IMG/VR virus record: IMGVR_UViG_3300030503_000267
Coordinates: 1 to 46,785 of that record
Length of the DNA stretch: 46,785 nt
Strand: one strand, 5' to 3'
Source: a virus
The notes under the pieces were generated by a model, which had not been told where the DNA came from, did no database searches, and saw only the letters and a list, made by a program, of their open reading frames with translations. Within the stretch, counting starts at the first letter, position 1. The number at the start of each line of letters is the position of its first letter. This document shows, piece by piece, positions 1 through 5,860 of the stretch. The translations under genes and the position numbers were made by a program.

Positions 1-417
1 TAGAACGCAGTTCACCTTGATGACGCCATCAGCTTGAATCACGTTCCAGCGATAGCTCAGATCGTGCTTTGCCAGCGCAGGACCGATCGCCTCGGTGATG
101 TCGGAAAGCTCGGCATGATTGTACGAAGTCACTTCGCCTTTTGAGTTGGCAAAGCTCACGTTTTTGCGCTTGAGGATTTCCACCGGCTCACTTTTGAATC
201 CGGTCAGCGCCACGGTAAAAGCCTTGCGCGCTTCGTTGGTTTCCCAGCGATCCTGAAGATCCATCAATCGTTCCAGCCGATCAAGGTCTGCCCCTTGTTC
301 GACAGCCATGCGCAGCAGGTCGCTCGGCGTGGTCGTGGACGCGATGCCGCGCGCGCCCGTGTCGTGCTGCTGTACCAACTTGCCCTCAATGGGCTCTTTC
401 TGTGCCTGCGCGCTCAT
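1..417 (-). CDS. erf: ERF-family single-strand annealing recombinase, N-terminal part (continues at 46785)
   Basis: ERF proteins anneal complementary single strands during phage recombination and genome circularisation. The start is ATG at 417, sharing an ATGA overlap with the stop of the gene above it (414). The N-terminus begins MSAQAQKEP and continues with a helical stretch rich in Leu, Arg and Asp. The frame runs off base 1 and re-enters at 46658; the joined gene has 260 codons (259 aa). Family assignment rests on the core across the join, which has the ERF-type Gly-Gly-Lys-Asn and Ser-Ala-Val-Thr-Tyr-x-x-Arg-Tyr pattern. The neighbours YqaJ nuclease and SSB fit an exonuclease/annealing module. 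Confidence 0.88.
   Translation of the reverse strand, partial: MSAQAQKEPIEGKLVQQHDTGARGIASTTTPSDLLRMAVEQGADLDRLERLMDLQDRWETNEARKAFTVALTGFKSEPVEILKRKNVSFANSKGEVTSYNHAELSDITEAIGPALAKHDLSYRWNVIQADGVIKVNCVL
2..127. repeat. Terminal direct repeat, left copy
   Basis: These 126 bases are identical to 46660-46785. The repeat lies inside the ERF recombinase gene, and joining the ends keeps that gene in frame, so it most likely reflects assembly of a circular or circularly permuted genome, not a biological terminal repeat. Base 1 is T where the matching base 46659 is C; on the coding strand this is CTA versus CTG, both Leu, so it may be a population variant. Confidence 0.9.
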
Positions 418-1460
418 GCCGCCTCCTGAACTTTGCTGGCGCGCTTAAGAGCAGCTACCAGCTTGCGTGTGGTGATGTGATCGACCTGGCCGAGTTCGGT
501 CAGCAGCGTGACGGCCTCACCGGCAGCGCCGTGCAACGTGGCCTGGTCGATGGCTTTCTTTTCGGCGGCTTTCTTTGTCGCTTCCGCAGATTTCGCGATT
601 TCCTCTTTTTGGCGATCAAGCTCGGCCTGTTCGTCCGCCAGACGTTTCGCGGCAATACGACGTGCCTCGTCCTCGACTTCCTGCGCCGCTTTGCGTGCGG
701 CCGCATCTGCTTCGGCTTGTGCGCGCTGCTCAGCAGCAACCCGGTCACGCTCAACCTGCGCAACCCGGTCAGCCTCTTCGCGAGCCTCGCGAGCTACTCG
801 ATCAAGCTCGGCCTGTTCGGCTGCTTGCGCAGCCTTGGCGGCTTCCAGCTTTTCGTGCTCGATTGCCAGACGTTCGGCTTCAGCATCGGCGGTGATGCGG
901 GCCACATGCATTTCGACAAGGCGATCAATCGCCACAGCCTTGGCTTCGTTCGCCTCAAGCTGCTCAGCGCCCGCAAACTCAGACACGTCGATGGCTTTCG
1001 CGTTTTCAATAGCCAGAGCGATCACGTCGGCCGGCTTGCCAAGCATTTCCAGCGGAGCGTTCCTGATCGCGTCCAAACGCGCACGGATCGCGGCCAGTCG
1101 CTCAGCCTCGGCACGTTCACGCGCGGCTTTCTCGGCAGCGCGCTCGGCGTCCCATGCGTCCTGTATCGACTGAAGCCGCGTCTCTTCCGGCTCAATAATG
1201 TCGATCAGTTCCTTTTCCTTGGCAATGACCGCCTTGGAAAACTTGGTGGCGTCGTCGCGTGCCTCCTTGCCGGCTTTCTGGATATCGACCCGCGTATTCT
1301 TGAGGGTCATGCGTGCACTGTGGCACTCGGCATAGCCTGCCGTGTTGGTGATTTCCACAATGCGCTCTGACTTGGTAGCCATCTCAGCCAACTCAGCCTT
1401 GCGCGTTGCAAAGCCCAGCGCCTTCTCGGCGCGTTCGATTACTTGCAGTTCGGTAGACAT
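414..1460 (-). CDS. Ala/Glu-rich coiled-coil protein, DUF1351-like
   Basis: This is a 348-aa protein. Residues 1-105 form a helical head and residues about 105-320 are a long Ala/Glu/Arg-rich coiled coil with many AExAR-type heptads. An AAGGA ribosome site precedes ATG 1460. It overlaps ERF by ATGA, so the two are translationally coupled. Proteins of this build (DUF1351 type) often sit beside phage annealing recombinases and may be accessory factors; their biochemical role is not known to me. The extreme composition produces long open frames on the opposite strand (402-1370 and 508-1173), which I regard as shadows. Confidence 0.8.
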   Translation of the reverse strand: MSTELQVIERAEKALGFATRKAELAEMATKSERIVEITNTAGYAECHSARMTLKNTRVDIQKAGKEARDDATKFSKAVIAKEKELIDIIEPEETRLQSIQDAWDAERAAEKAARERAEAERLAAIRARLDAIRNAPLEMLGKPADVIALAIENAKAIDVSEFAGAEQLEANEAKAVAIDRLVEMHVARITADAEAERLAIEHEKLEAAKAAQAAEQAELDRVAREAREEADRVAQVERDRVAAEQRAQAEADAAARKAAQEVEDEARRIAAKRLADEQAELDRQKEEIAKSAEATKKAAEKKAIDQATLHGAAGEAVTLLTELGQVDHITTRKLVAALKRASKVQEAA

Positions 1461-1499
1461 CAGGATTCCTTGCCAGTCAAAGCCGGCTCGTTATGTTGG

Positions 1500-1763
1500 T
1501 TATGTAGCTTGCTGGCGCTTGATGCGAAGTTCGCGCTTATGCCAGTTGCGTCCTTGATTGAACGTCACGCCCTTATGCATCCGCAAAACATCGGGCCGTG
1601 TGATCTTGTCGATCAACGTGCGCGGGTCGGTGACGTAGTCAAACGTCTTGCTGATGTGCACAAGGTTCCTCGGCATTTGGATGCGCGACACCTCGACCCA
1701 GCGCTGATGCGTCATTCCCGAACGCTGCGGGGCGAATTTCTGTTTTGCGTTGATCTGGCTCAC
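1500..1763 (-). CDS. Hypothetical protein, 87 aa
   Basis: This is a basic 87-aa protein (MSQINAKQ...), rich in Lys and Arg at both ends. I do not recognise a family. It is followed after 39 bp by the coiled-coil gene and preceded by an ATGA-type overlap with the gene ending at 1760, so it belongs to the leftward operon. The charge suggests nucleic-acid contact, but that is only inference. Confidence 0.6.
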   Translation of the reverse strand: MSQINAKQKFAPQRSGMTHQRWVEVSRIQMPRNLVHISKTFDYVTDPRTLIDKITRPDVLRMHKGVTFNQGRNWHKRELRIKRQQAT

Positions 1764-1936
1764 TGGTTTTTCTCCGTTGAAATAGGTGATTGGTTACTAG
1801 CCACAGCATCCGCAGCGATCACGCCCACCGCAGCCATTAAAAAGTTCTTCCGCAGCTCTTTCAGCGCGCGAAGCCATTGGTAGTGCGCAATCGCATCCTG
1901 CTGCTCGGCGTCCCATTGGCGGGTGGGGTGGGTCAT
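1760..1936 (-). CDS. Hypothetical small protein, 58 aa
   Basis: I chose ATG 1936 (MTHPTRQW) over ATG 1948. It gives an ATGA overlap with the stop of the upstream gene at 1933, and a GGGGGA motif sits 4-9 bases before it. The product has an N-terminal Trp-rich stretch and a short hydrophobic segment (about residues 33-46) that could be a weak membrane helix. No family is recognised. Confidence 0.6.
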   Translation of the reverse strand: MTHPTRQWDAEQQDAIAHYQWLRALKELRKNFLMAAVGVIAADAVASNQSPISTEKNQ

Positions 1937-2136
1937 GAAATCCCCCATGGCGCACCATCTCTTTCTTTTGCTATCTCTATGAGCTTGTCCAGAGCAACGA
2001 TGCGGGAGTTGGCATTCGCACTACCTGGATTTTTCTTTTGCATGTCGAGCCTGTAAAAAAGCTCTTTGCGAATCTGATCAACCCATTTCCAGTCGTCTGC
2101 ATCAAGTCTGGGTGCTACACCTTCATCGATTTTCAT
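1933..2136 (-). CDS. Hypothetical protein, 67 aa
   Basis: This is an acidic/helical 67-aa protein (MKIDEGVA...) with a DADDWKWVDQIRKELFYRL stretch. It has ATGA overlaps on both sides (2133-2136 upstream, 1933-1936 downstream), the pattern of a tightly coupled phage operon. I recognise no domain. Confidence 0.6.
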   Translation of the reverse strand: MKIDEGVAPRLDADDWKWVDQIRKELFYRLDMQKKNPGSANANSRIVALDKLIEIAKERDGAPWGIS

Positions 2137-2501
2137 CCCCGAAACTCCCGCTCTTTTTGCGCATCAGCCATCCAAACATCCACAGGCGCAGGCTTAAACC
2201 TCTCGGGCTGCTTGGCCCAGGCGTCGAAGTCATCACGCACGGCAGTCATTCGTGCATCGAGCAAATCGCTCAGTTCGTCGTCGCGATCCGTCTTGTTATT
2301 GGTAGGCAAACCGCGATCCAGAATCAGCGACAACAGGGCGGCGACGGACGATGGGCACGGACGATCACTCAGCCATGCGTCGAAGCTGTCCGGCTCGCGC
2401 ACCATTTCATCGAGCGCGTTGTCGGTGGCTTCGGCGTTATAGGCCTGATCGTCGGCGTACGGGGATTGGATATAGGTGTCGTGGGAGGTTAGGGCGTTCA
2501 T
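2133..2501 (-). CDS. Hypothetical acidic protein, 122 aa
   Basis: The frame is open up to 2579, but ATG 2501 (MNALTSHD) forms an ATGA overlap with the upstream stop at 2498, so I take that start. The product is acidic, with a DSFDAW and an RDDFDAWAKQ motif, so FDAW occurs twice and may reflect an internal duplication. Its function is unknown. Confidence 0.6.
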   Translation of the reverse strand: MNALTSHDTYIQSPYADDQAYNAEATDNALDEMVREPDSFDAWLSDRPCPSSVAALLSLILDRGLPTNNKTDRDDELSDLLDARMTAVRDDFDAWAKQPERFKPAPVDVWMADAQKEREFRG

Positions 2502-2701
2502 GCCTGCACCCATGCAGTCAGCCAGCCCATAACAAGCACCGACGCCTTGATGACGATGGCCGTATAAGCCGCGATCCACACCAGCCAGAACCGTCCAAGG
2601 TCAGCGCGCAGCAGATCGAAGTTGTTCGGTTGTGTGTCGTAGATGCGGCCGGGACGTGTTGGCGGGGCGCAGGTGAATTTTGGGTTGTGGCGGATGCCCA
2701 T
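2498..2701 (-). CDS. Small membrane protein, 67 aa
   Basis: The N-terminal 35 residues are polar and Pro-rich. A hydrophobic segment follows (about residues 38-62, FWLVWIAAYTAIVIKASVLV) that could span the inner membrane once. It lies in the early leftward operon and its role is unknown. The downstream gene starts inside its stop codon (ATGA). Confidence 0.55.
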   Translation of the reverse strand: MGIRHNPKFTCAPPTRPGRIYDTQPNNFDLLRADLGRFWLVWIAAYTAIVIKASVLVMGWLTAWVQA

Positions 2702-2704
2702 GGC

Positions 2705-2932
2705 TTAGGCTTCCGTCGCGGTGGTGAGGTTTATTCCGCATAGCGGGCAATACGTCATGACGACAAGCGGGGCTTTCTTGCTTCGTACGGCGGCATCTAG
2801 CTTTTCCGTCTGCACGTAGTACGTGAGACGAAGTTTTGACATGCCATCAGATAATGCGAAGCCATGCGCTATCTGAGCGTTGTGTGGCCTCAAGCGTTCG
2901 TTCATTTCGTCAAAGCAGGTGTGCTTGCTCAT
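2705..2932 (-). CDS. Hypothetical protein with C-terminal CxxC, 75 aa
   Basis: The 75-aa product carries a Cys-Pro-Leu-Cys-Gly knuckle near its C-terminus (residues 62-66) and one further Cys near the N-terminus, so a single metal site is possible. Its start overlaps the upstream stop at 2929-2932 as ATGA. No family is recognised. Confidence 0.55.
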   Translation of the reverse strand: MSKHTCFDEMNERLRPHNAQIAHGFALSDGMSKLRLTYYVQTEKLDAAVRSKKAPLVVMTYCPLCGINLTTATEA

Positions 2933-3180
2933 GCTTCACCCCAAACAGCAAGGAGTTCAGGCATCGTGCGAAATGCTAGGAGCCACTCGACACCCCATGC
3001 GATAAGCTGAGCTAGGTAGCGAGCCGTTTCGCCAAGTGGGTCGGACACAACCGCCGAAACAATGTTTTCAGAAGTAAAGGTTTGATATGCGTCCGTGACG
3101 TTTGCGCGGCGAACCATCAAATCGATAGCGGCGTTCGTGATGCGCTTAACCTGGCTTTCGGTGATCACTGCGTTTGCCAT
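2929..3180 (-). CDS. First gene of the leftward operon, hypothetical, 83 aa
   Basis: ATG 3180 (MANAVITE) is preferred over ATG 3192 because GGAG lies 6 bases upstream of it. The protein is helical, with a hydrophobic middle (YLAQLIAWGVEWLLAF). It sits where a CI repressor would be in a lambdoid phage, directly behind the divergent control region. It has no recognisable HTH, no S24 peptidase domain and is far too short for CI. It could be an early host-takeover or regulatory protein; this is inference from position only. Confidence 0.6.
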   Translation of the reverse strand: MANAVITESQVKRITNAAIDLMVRRANVTDAYQTFTSENIVSAVVSDPLGETARYLAQLIAWGVEWLLAFRTMPELLAVWGEA

Positions 3181-3192
3181 CTCGCTCTCCAT

Positions 3193-3312
3193 CGTCGCTG
3201 TCTTGGCCTGGGGCCGATGGGTGAACTGTAAGCCATCTAATCTATTAGTGCAATAGGTATCGGTAAGCTATAGTTCAGTTTCAGTTCATATCAGCAGGCT
3301 TACATTCCAGCC
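3193..3312. promoter_or_regulatory. Divergent early control region with operator-like repeats
   Basis: This 120-bp gap separates the leftward and rightward arms. It holds the palindrome CTATTAGTGCAATAG (3242-3256) and an 8-bp inverted pair, TGTAAGCC at 3227-3234 and GGCTTACA at 3297-3304. There are three copies of AGTTCA: 3272-3277, 3283-3288 (11 bp apart) and inverted at 3222-3227. A rightward -10-like TATAGT lies at 3269-3274 with a poor -35. The small palindrome overlaps the leftward -35 and lies where a rightward -35 would be, so it is a good candidate Cro operator. Confidence 0.5.
3225..3253 (-). promoter_or_regulatory. Candidate leftward early promoter
   Basis: On the minus strand TTGCAC (3253-3248) is separated by exactly 17 bp from TACAGT (3230-3225). 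The -35 overlaps the palindrome 3242-3256, and the -10 overlaps both an AGTTCA copy and the TGTAAGCC half-site. That would allow repression by the Cro-like protein. The first leftward gene starts 45 bp downstream. Confidence 0.45.
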
Positions 3313-3510
3313 ATGACTACAATACTCAAAGAACACGCCATATCGGCTTATGGCAATGCTTACCGGCTTGCAAAGGCCCTAGGTATCAATCCTAGCGCCG
3401 TCTATCAGTGGGAGGATGGAAAGCCTATCCCTGAGGACAAGGCGCTTAGGTTGCGCTACGTTCTGATGCCTGAATTCTTCAAGCCAAACCCTGCGATCAA
3501 GGAAGGATGA
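3313..3510 (+). CDS. cro: Cro-like HTH repressor
   Basis: This is a 65-aa DNA-binding protein of Cro size. The helix-turn-helix is visible at residues about 18-37 (RLAKALGINPSAVYQW), followed by the IPEDKALRLRYVL dimer-forming tail typical of lambda-Cro-type proteins. In lambdoid phages Cro binds operators between the divergent early promoters and dampens both. Here the gene starts directly next to such a region. No CI partner gene is visible opposite it. The stop overlaps the next gene as ATGA. Confidence 0.8.
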   Translation: MTTILKEHAISAYGNAYRLAKALGINPSAVYQWEDGKPIPEDKALRLRYVLMPEFFKPNPAIKEG

Positions 3511-4331
3511 TGTTTTGTTGCGTTTGTGGTGAAGATTTGGGTGACGTTCATAAGAACTTGCGTTATTGCCCTAAACACAGAAAAGGTAAATACACCCCAC
3601 AAGGGACTACTTTTAAGAGAATTTTGCGGCCAGAAAAATCCGCAAAAAATACCTTTAGTACCTATGTCACGAAGTATTCAAAAAAAGAATACACAGCCGA
3701 AGAAATAGCTGAAACGGAACGCCGCGCTGAACGCGATGAATCCATGCTTGATATGTACAAGTCTGGCGAAACGCTTCAAGAAATTGGAACGAAGTTCAAT
3801 ATCACGCGTGAACGTGTACGGCAGATTCTGGCAGCGTGCGATCTCACTGGGTTAGACGGTGGAATACACGTAAAAGCTGCGGCGGCAAGAGAAAAACGCG
3901 AAGCAAGGAAGGCATTGAAGAGAGAAATGTCCACGGTTCCTTATATGCATTGCCGCCGCTCTGAAATTGAAGCCTTGATTGGCAAAATTCGCACCCTTCG
4001 CGGCAAAGGAACTATAACGGCTGCATATGACAACCAGTGCCGATCGGCGGCTAACCGGGGTATTCCATGGGACTTCACTTTTCCCATCTGGTATCGAATG
4101 TGGGAAGAGTCGGGATTTCTTCCGCAGCGCGGCATTGGTATAGGTAAATATTGTATGGCAAGGAAAAACGACTCGGGCAGATACAGTCCAGACAACGTGT
4201 ATTTCACCACTTGCGATGACAACGTAAGGGATTACCAGGCGTCGCTAAAGACGATTGGCATAGATTGTAAAGACGGCTACAAGCGACTTCCTGATAACCC
4301 GAGAGTCAAAGAAATGGGCATACAACCATGA
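3507..4331 (+). CDS. Zinc-knuckle / sigma-region-4-like HTH / HNH-like fusion protein
   Basis: The 274-aa protein has three parts. Residues 4-24 hold a CxxC...CxxH metal knuckle. Residues about 78-108 hold an HTH whose recognition helix reads NITRERVRQIL, almost the RpoD region 4.2 signature. Residues about 150-250 form a basic domain with GKYCMARKNDSGRYSPDNVYF, similar to degenerate HNH/AP2-type domains of phage proteins. It directly follows Cro (ATGA overlap), a place used for early regulators. It might bind promoter DNA or host RNA polymerase, or be a homing-type nuclease; neither is shown. It is AT-richer than its neighbours, which suggests transfer. Confidence 0.65.
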   Translation: MMFCCVCGEDLGDVHKNLRYCPKHRKGKYTPQGTTFKRILRPEKSAKNTFSTYVTKYSKKEYTAEEIAETERRAERDESMLDMYKSGETLQEIGTKFNITRERVRQILAACDLTGLDGGIHVKAAAAREKREARKALKREMSTVPYMHCRRSEIEALIGKIRTLRGKGTITAAYDNQCRSAANRGIPWDFTFPIWYRMWEESGFLPQRGIGIGKYCMARKNDSGRYSPDNVYFTTCDDNVRDYQASLKTIGIDCKDGYKRLPDNPRVKEMGIQP

Positions 4332-4387
4332 CCTCCTACTCGTGGGCCATATCGGAACCTGATGGCGTGCTGAGGCGTCCCAAATGA
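4328..4387 (+). CDS. Possible 19-aa micro-gene
   Basis: ATG 4328 overlaps the upstream stop (ATGA) and its own stop overlaps the next ATG at 4384 (ATGA). The product MTSYSWAISEPDGVLRRPK has no recognisable domain. Only the double coupling supports it; it may be a re-initiation bridge more than a functional protein. Confidence 0.35.
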   Translation: MTSYSWAISEPDGVLRRPK

Positions 4388-4548
4388 TCATCGACCACGG
4401 CCAAGACGACGCGCTGGAACCCATCCTAGACGAAGTTGACCTCGCGATAGCCCGCATGGCGCGTGAGGCAATAGAGGCTAACCGTAGACTGCGCAATGAG
4501 CGCGACCAAGATCACCAGGTATCCCGATATGACCATCTTCACGCTTAG
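4384..4548 (+). CDS. Hypothetical protein, 54 aa
   Basis: Begins MIIDHGQDDALEPIL and continues as an amphipathic helix (EVDLAIARMAREAIEANRRLRNERD), suggesting a short coiled coil. Coupled upstream by ATGA; the next gene starts 20 bp before its end. Confidence 0.45.
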   Translation: MIIDHGQDDALEPILDEVDLAIARMAREAIEANRRLRNERDQDHQVSRYDHLHA

Positions 4549-4639
4549 CTTCAAGGAACGCCGGATATGGATTGAGGCCGTGCAGGCGTTGCGTGCGATG
4601 CCCGGGACTGCTGGGCGGTATCGGGCGTTTGGGTCATGA
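4529..4639 (+). CDS. Possible 36-aa micro-gene
   Basis: The frame starts at ATG 4529 inside the previous gene and ends in an ATGA overlap with the methylase start at 4636. The product starts MTIFTLSFKERRIW and is basic. No function can be proposed; the coupling to the methylase is the main support. Confidence 0.4.
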   Translation: MTIFTLSFKERRIWIEAVQALRAMPGTAGRYRAFGS

Positions 4640-5157
4640 GCGGACATCCCTACAAGTCACGTCCGAATGCGGCGACGCATGTCTGGCTGACGCCGCCGGA
4701 GATTAAAGATCCTCTCGGGCCGTTTGATCTCGACCCGTGCGCTGCGCCAGAGCCGCGTCCGTGGCCGACAGCAAGGTATCACATCACGCTGCCAGACAAC
4801 GGCCTAGATGCAGTCTGGTTTGGGCGTGTGTGGCTGAACCCTCCCTACGGCGCGCATGCGTCAGCTTGGATTGAAAAGCTTGCTGCGCATAACAACGGTA
4901 TCGCGCTTCTTTTCGCGCGTACCGAAACACGCATGTTTCGCGATCACGTCTGGAGCAAAGCTGCCGGCCTGCTGTTCCTTGATGGCCGTCCGCACTTTCA
5001 TCACCCGGATGGCACAAGGGCCAAGGGCAATAGCGGCGGACCTCTTGTGCTGATCGCGTATGGCGCGGCGAATGCCGTTGAACTCAGTTACGTGAGCCGT
5101 AACGGTCTCATCAAAGGGCATTACTTCTGCAACGTGAAATTCGGTGAGGCCGCATGA
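4636..5157 (+). CDS. dam: Phage DNA N-6-adenine methyltransferase (Dam-like)
   Basis: The 173-aa protein matches the phage N6-adenine methyltransferase family (PF05869 type). The N-terminal WLTPPEI is followed by DLDPCA (31-36) and the catalytic NPPY motif (68-71), with the conserved GNSGGPLVLIAYG near the C-terminus. It transfers a methyl group from S-adenosylmethionine to adenine N6 in the phage DNA. Likely uses are protection against host restriction or marking phage DNA. No cognate restriction enzyme is seen nearby. Confidence 0.9.
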   Translation: MSGHPYKSRPNAATHVWLTPPEIKDPLGPFDLDPCAAPEPRPWPTARYHITLPDNGLDAVWFGRVWLNPPYGAHASAWIEKLAAHNNGIALLFARTETRMFRDHVWSKAAGLLFLDGRPHFHHPDGTRAKGNSGGPLVLIAYGAANAVELSYVSRNGLIKGHYFCNVKFGEAA

Positions 5158-5258
5158 AAAACCCACCCATCCCCGGCTGGATAAGCATCGACCGCCAGTG
5201 CCTTGACGAATCCGGCCAACCCGATCGTTCCAATAACCCATGGAGCAAACCACAATGA
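5154..5258 (+). CDS. Hypothetical micro-protein, 34 aa
   Basis: ATG 5154 overlaps the methylase stop (ATGA), and its stop overlaps the next ATG at 5255 (ATGA). The product begins MKNPPIPGWISIDRQC. No family is known to me; support comes from coupling on both sides. Confidence 0.45.
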   Translation: MKNPPIPGWISIDRQCLDESGQPDRSNNPWSKPQ

Positions 5259-5398
5259 CCGCTTACGCCTGGATGTTGAGAGACAAAGAAACCGGCGAGC
5301 CTGCCATGCTGTTCCGTACGCGTGCCGAAGCCCGTGCGCTGGCTGGTGATTACGCCATGGTCGTGCATCTGTGCTACGACGTGTGTAAGGAGTCGTGA
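5255..5398 (+). CDS. Hypothetical protein, 47 aa
   Basis: A 47-aa product beginning MTAYAWMLRDKETGEPAML, followed by an Ala/Arg helix. Coupled upstream by ATGA and downstream by TGATG. Function unknown. Confidence 0.5.
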   Translation: MTAYAWMLRDKETGEPAMLFRTRAEARALAGDYAMVVHLCYDVCKES

Positions 5399-5580
5399 TG
5401 ACCCAAACCCCCGAATGGTACGCACGCAGCTTGGCATGGGCGCGATACTGCATCGCACTGGCTGATAGGGTATCGACGCCCGATGAGCTGAGAATGGCTG
5501 AGATGGCGTTGGCGGTGCATCCTAAGGATAGGCAATCAGGGTTGTTTAAGGGTATTGACCACGCCGCTTTGGTGAGTTAA
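5398..5580 (+). CDS. Hypothetical protein, 60 aa
   Basis: ATG 5398 follows a TGATG junction; a GTG three bases earlier is also in frame but not needed. GGAG is 7-8 bases before it. The helical product contains WYARSLAWARYCIALADRV. It is the last gene of the first rightward micro-gene chain; a promoter-like and RNA region follows. Confidence 0.5.
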   Translation: MTQTPEWYARSLAWARYCIALADRVSTPDELRMAEMALAVHPKDRQSGLFKGIDHAALVS

Positions 5581-5582
5581 TT

Positions 5583-5618
5583 TTGTTCACGAGGTGTTGG
5601 CGCGCCTTGATGTACTAT
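5583..5618 (+). promoter_or_regulatory. Candidate promoter with 24-bp spacing upstream of the structured RNA
   Basis: A -10-like TACTAT (5613-5618), preceded by TG as in extended -10 elements, lies 24 bp after TTGTTC (5583-5588). The spacing is too long for a normal sigma-70 promoter, so the TG-extended -10 is the main support. The same N24 spacing occurs between TTGACA and TACAAT at 15746-15781. Transcription from here would begin near 5625, just before the long stem. Confidence 0.3.
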
Positions 5619-5638
5619 CGCGGGTGTTAACGACTACC

Positions 5639-5742
5639 AGTCTGGTTTGCAAGGTAGGCGGGAATCCCCGAGTTCTTTCCGCGATGAGAGCTTAAGGGTG
5701 CCCGCCAAGGCAACTCGCCTATCTTGCAAACTGGATTTTTTT
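5639..5742 (+). ncRNA. Long-stem structured RNA ending in U7 (attenuator or small RNA)
   Basis: Bases 5642-5662 pair with 5714-5734 over 21 positions without a mismatch, four of them G-U, and the stem extends three more pairs outward. Seven T residues follow (5736-5742), as in an intrinsic terminator. The 51-base loop offers a competing inner stem: GGCGGG (5657-5662) can pair with CCCGCC (5701-5706) in place of the top of the outer stem. Two exclusive folds suggest attenuation or ligand control. The GGA that could serve ATG 5743 is inside the stem foot. It may control the replication genes or be a free RNA of about 110 nt. I cannot name a known RNA family. Confidence 0.5.
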
Positions 5743-5859
5743 ATGTCTGAAATTCGACGCAGCATCAAAAGCGTCACCATGCATCTGTTCTTACGGGGAT
5801 ACCTGCCTGCTAGTTTCGTCGTCAAGACTTTCCGCATGTTCAATCTGCGGAGTCTTTGA
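5743..5859 (+). CDS. Small basic/hydrophobic protein behind the structured RNA, 38 aa
   Basis: ATG 5743 directly follows the U7 tract; the frame is open further upstream, but those codons lie in the hairpin. The product MSEIRRSIKSVTMHLFLRGY... has a basic N-terminus and a LFLRGYLPASFVV core. Small proteins with an LFxRG-type core occur just upstream of phage replication genes as far as I recall. It may be a leader peptide sensing translation or a real small protein. It ends 1 bp before the GTG of the replication gene. Confidence 0.5.
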   Translation: MSEIRRSIKSVTMHLFLRGYLPASFVVKTFRMFNLRSL

Positions 5860-5860
5860 C

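Noticed and set aside
402-1370. Long open frames on the plus strand opposite the coiled-coil gene
   Set aside because: They mirror the Ala/Glu/Arg-rich minus-strand gene, have no ribosome site, and the minus gene is coupled to ERF.
2502-2579. Extended start of the acidic 122-aa protein
   Set aside because: The ATGA overlap at 2498-2501 gives a better start and avoids a long overlap with the membrane protein gene.
3193-3312. Attachment site or integration module near the control region
   Set aside because: No integrase or tRNA-like sequence was found anywhere; the repeats here fit operators better.
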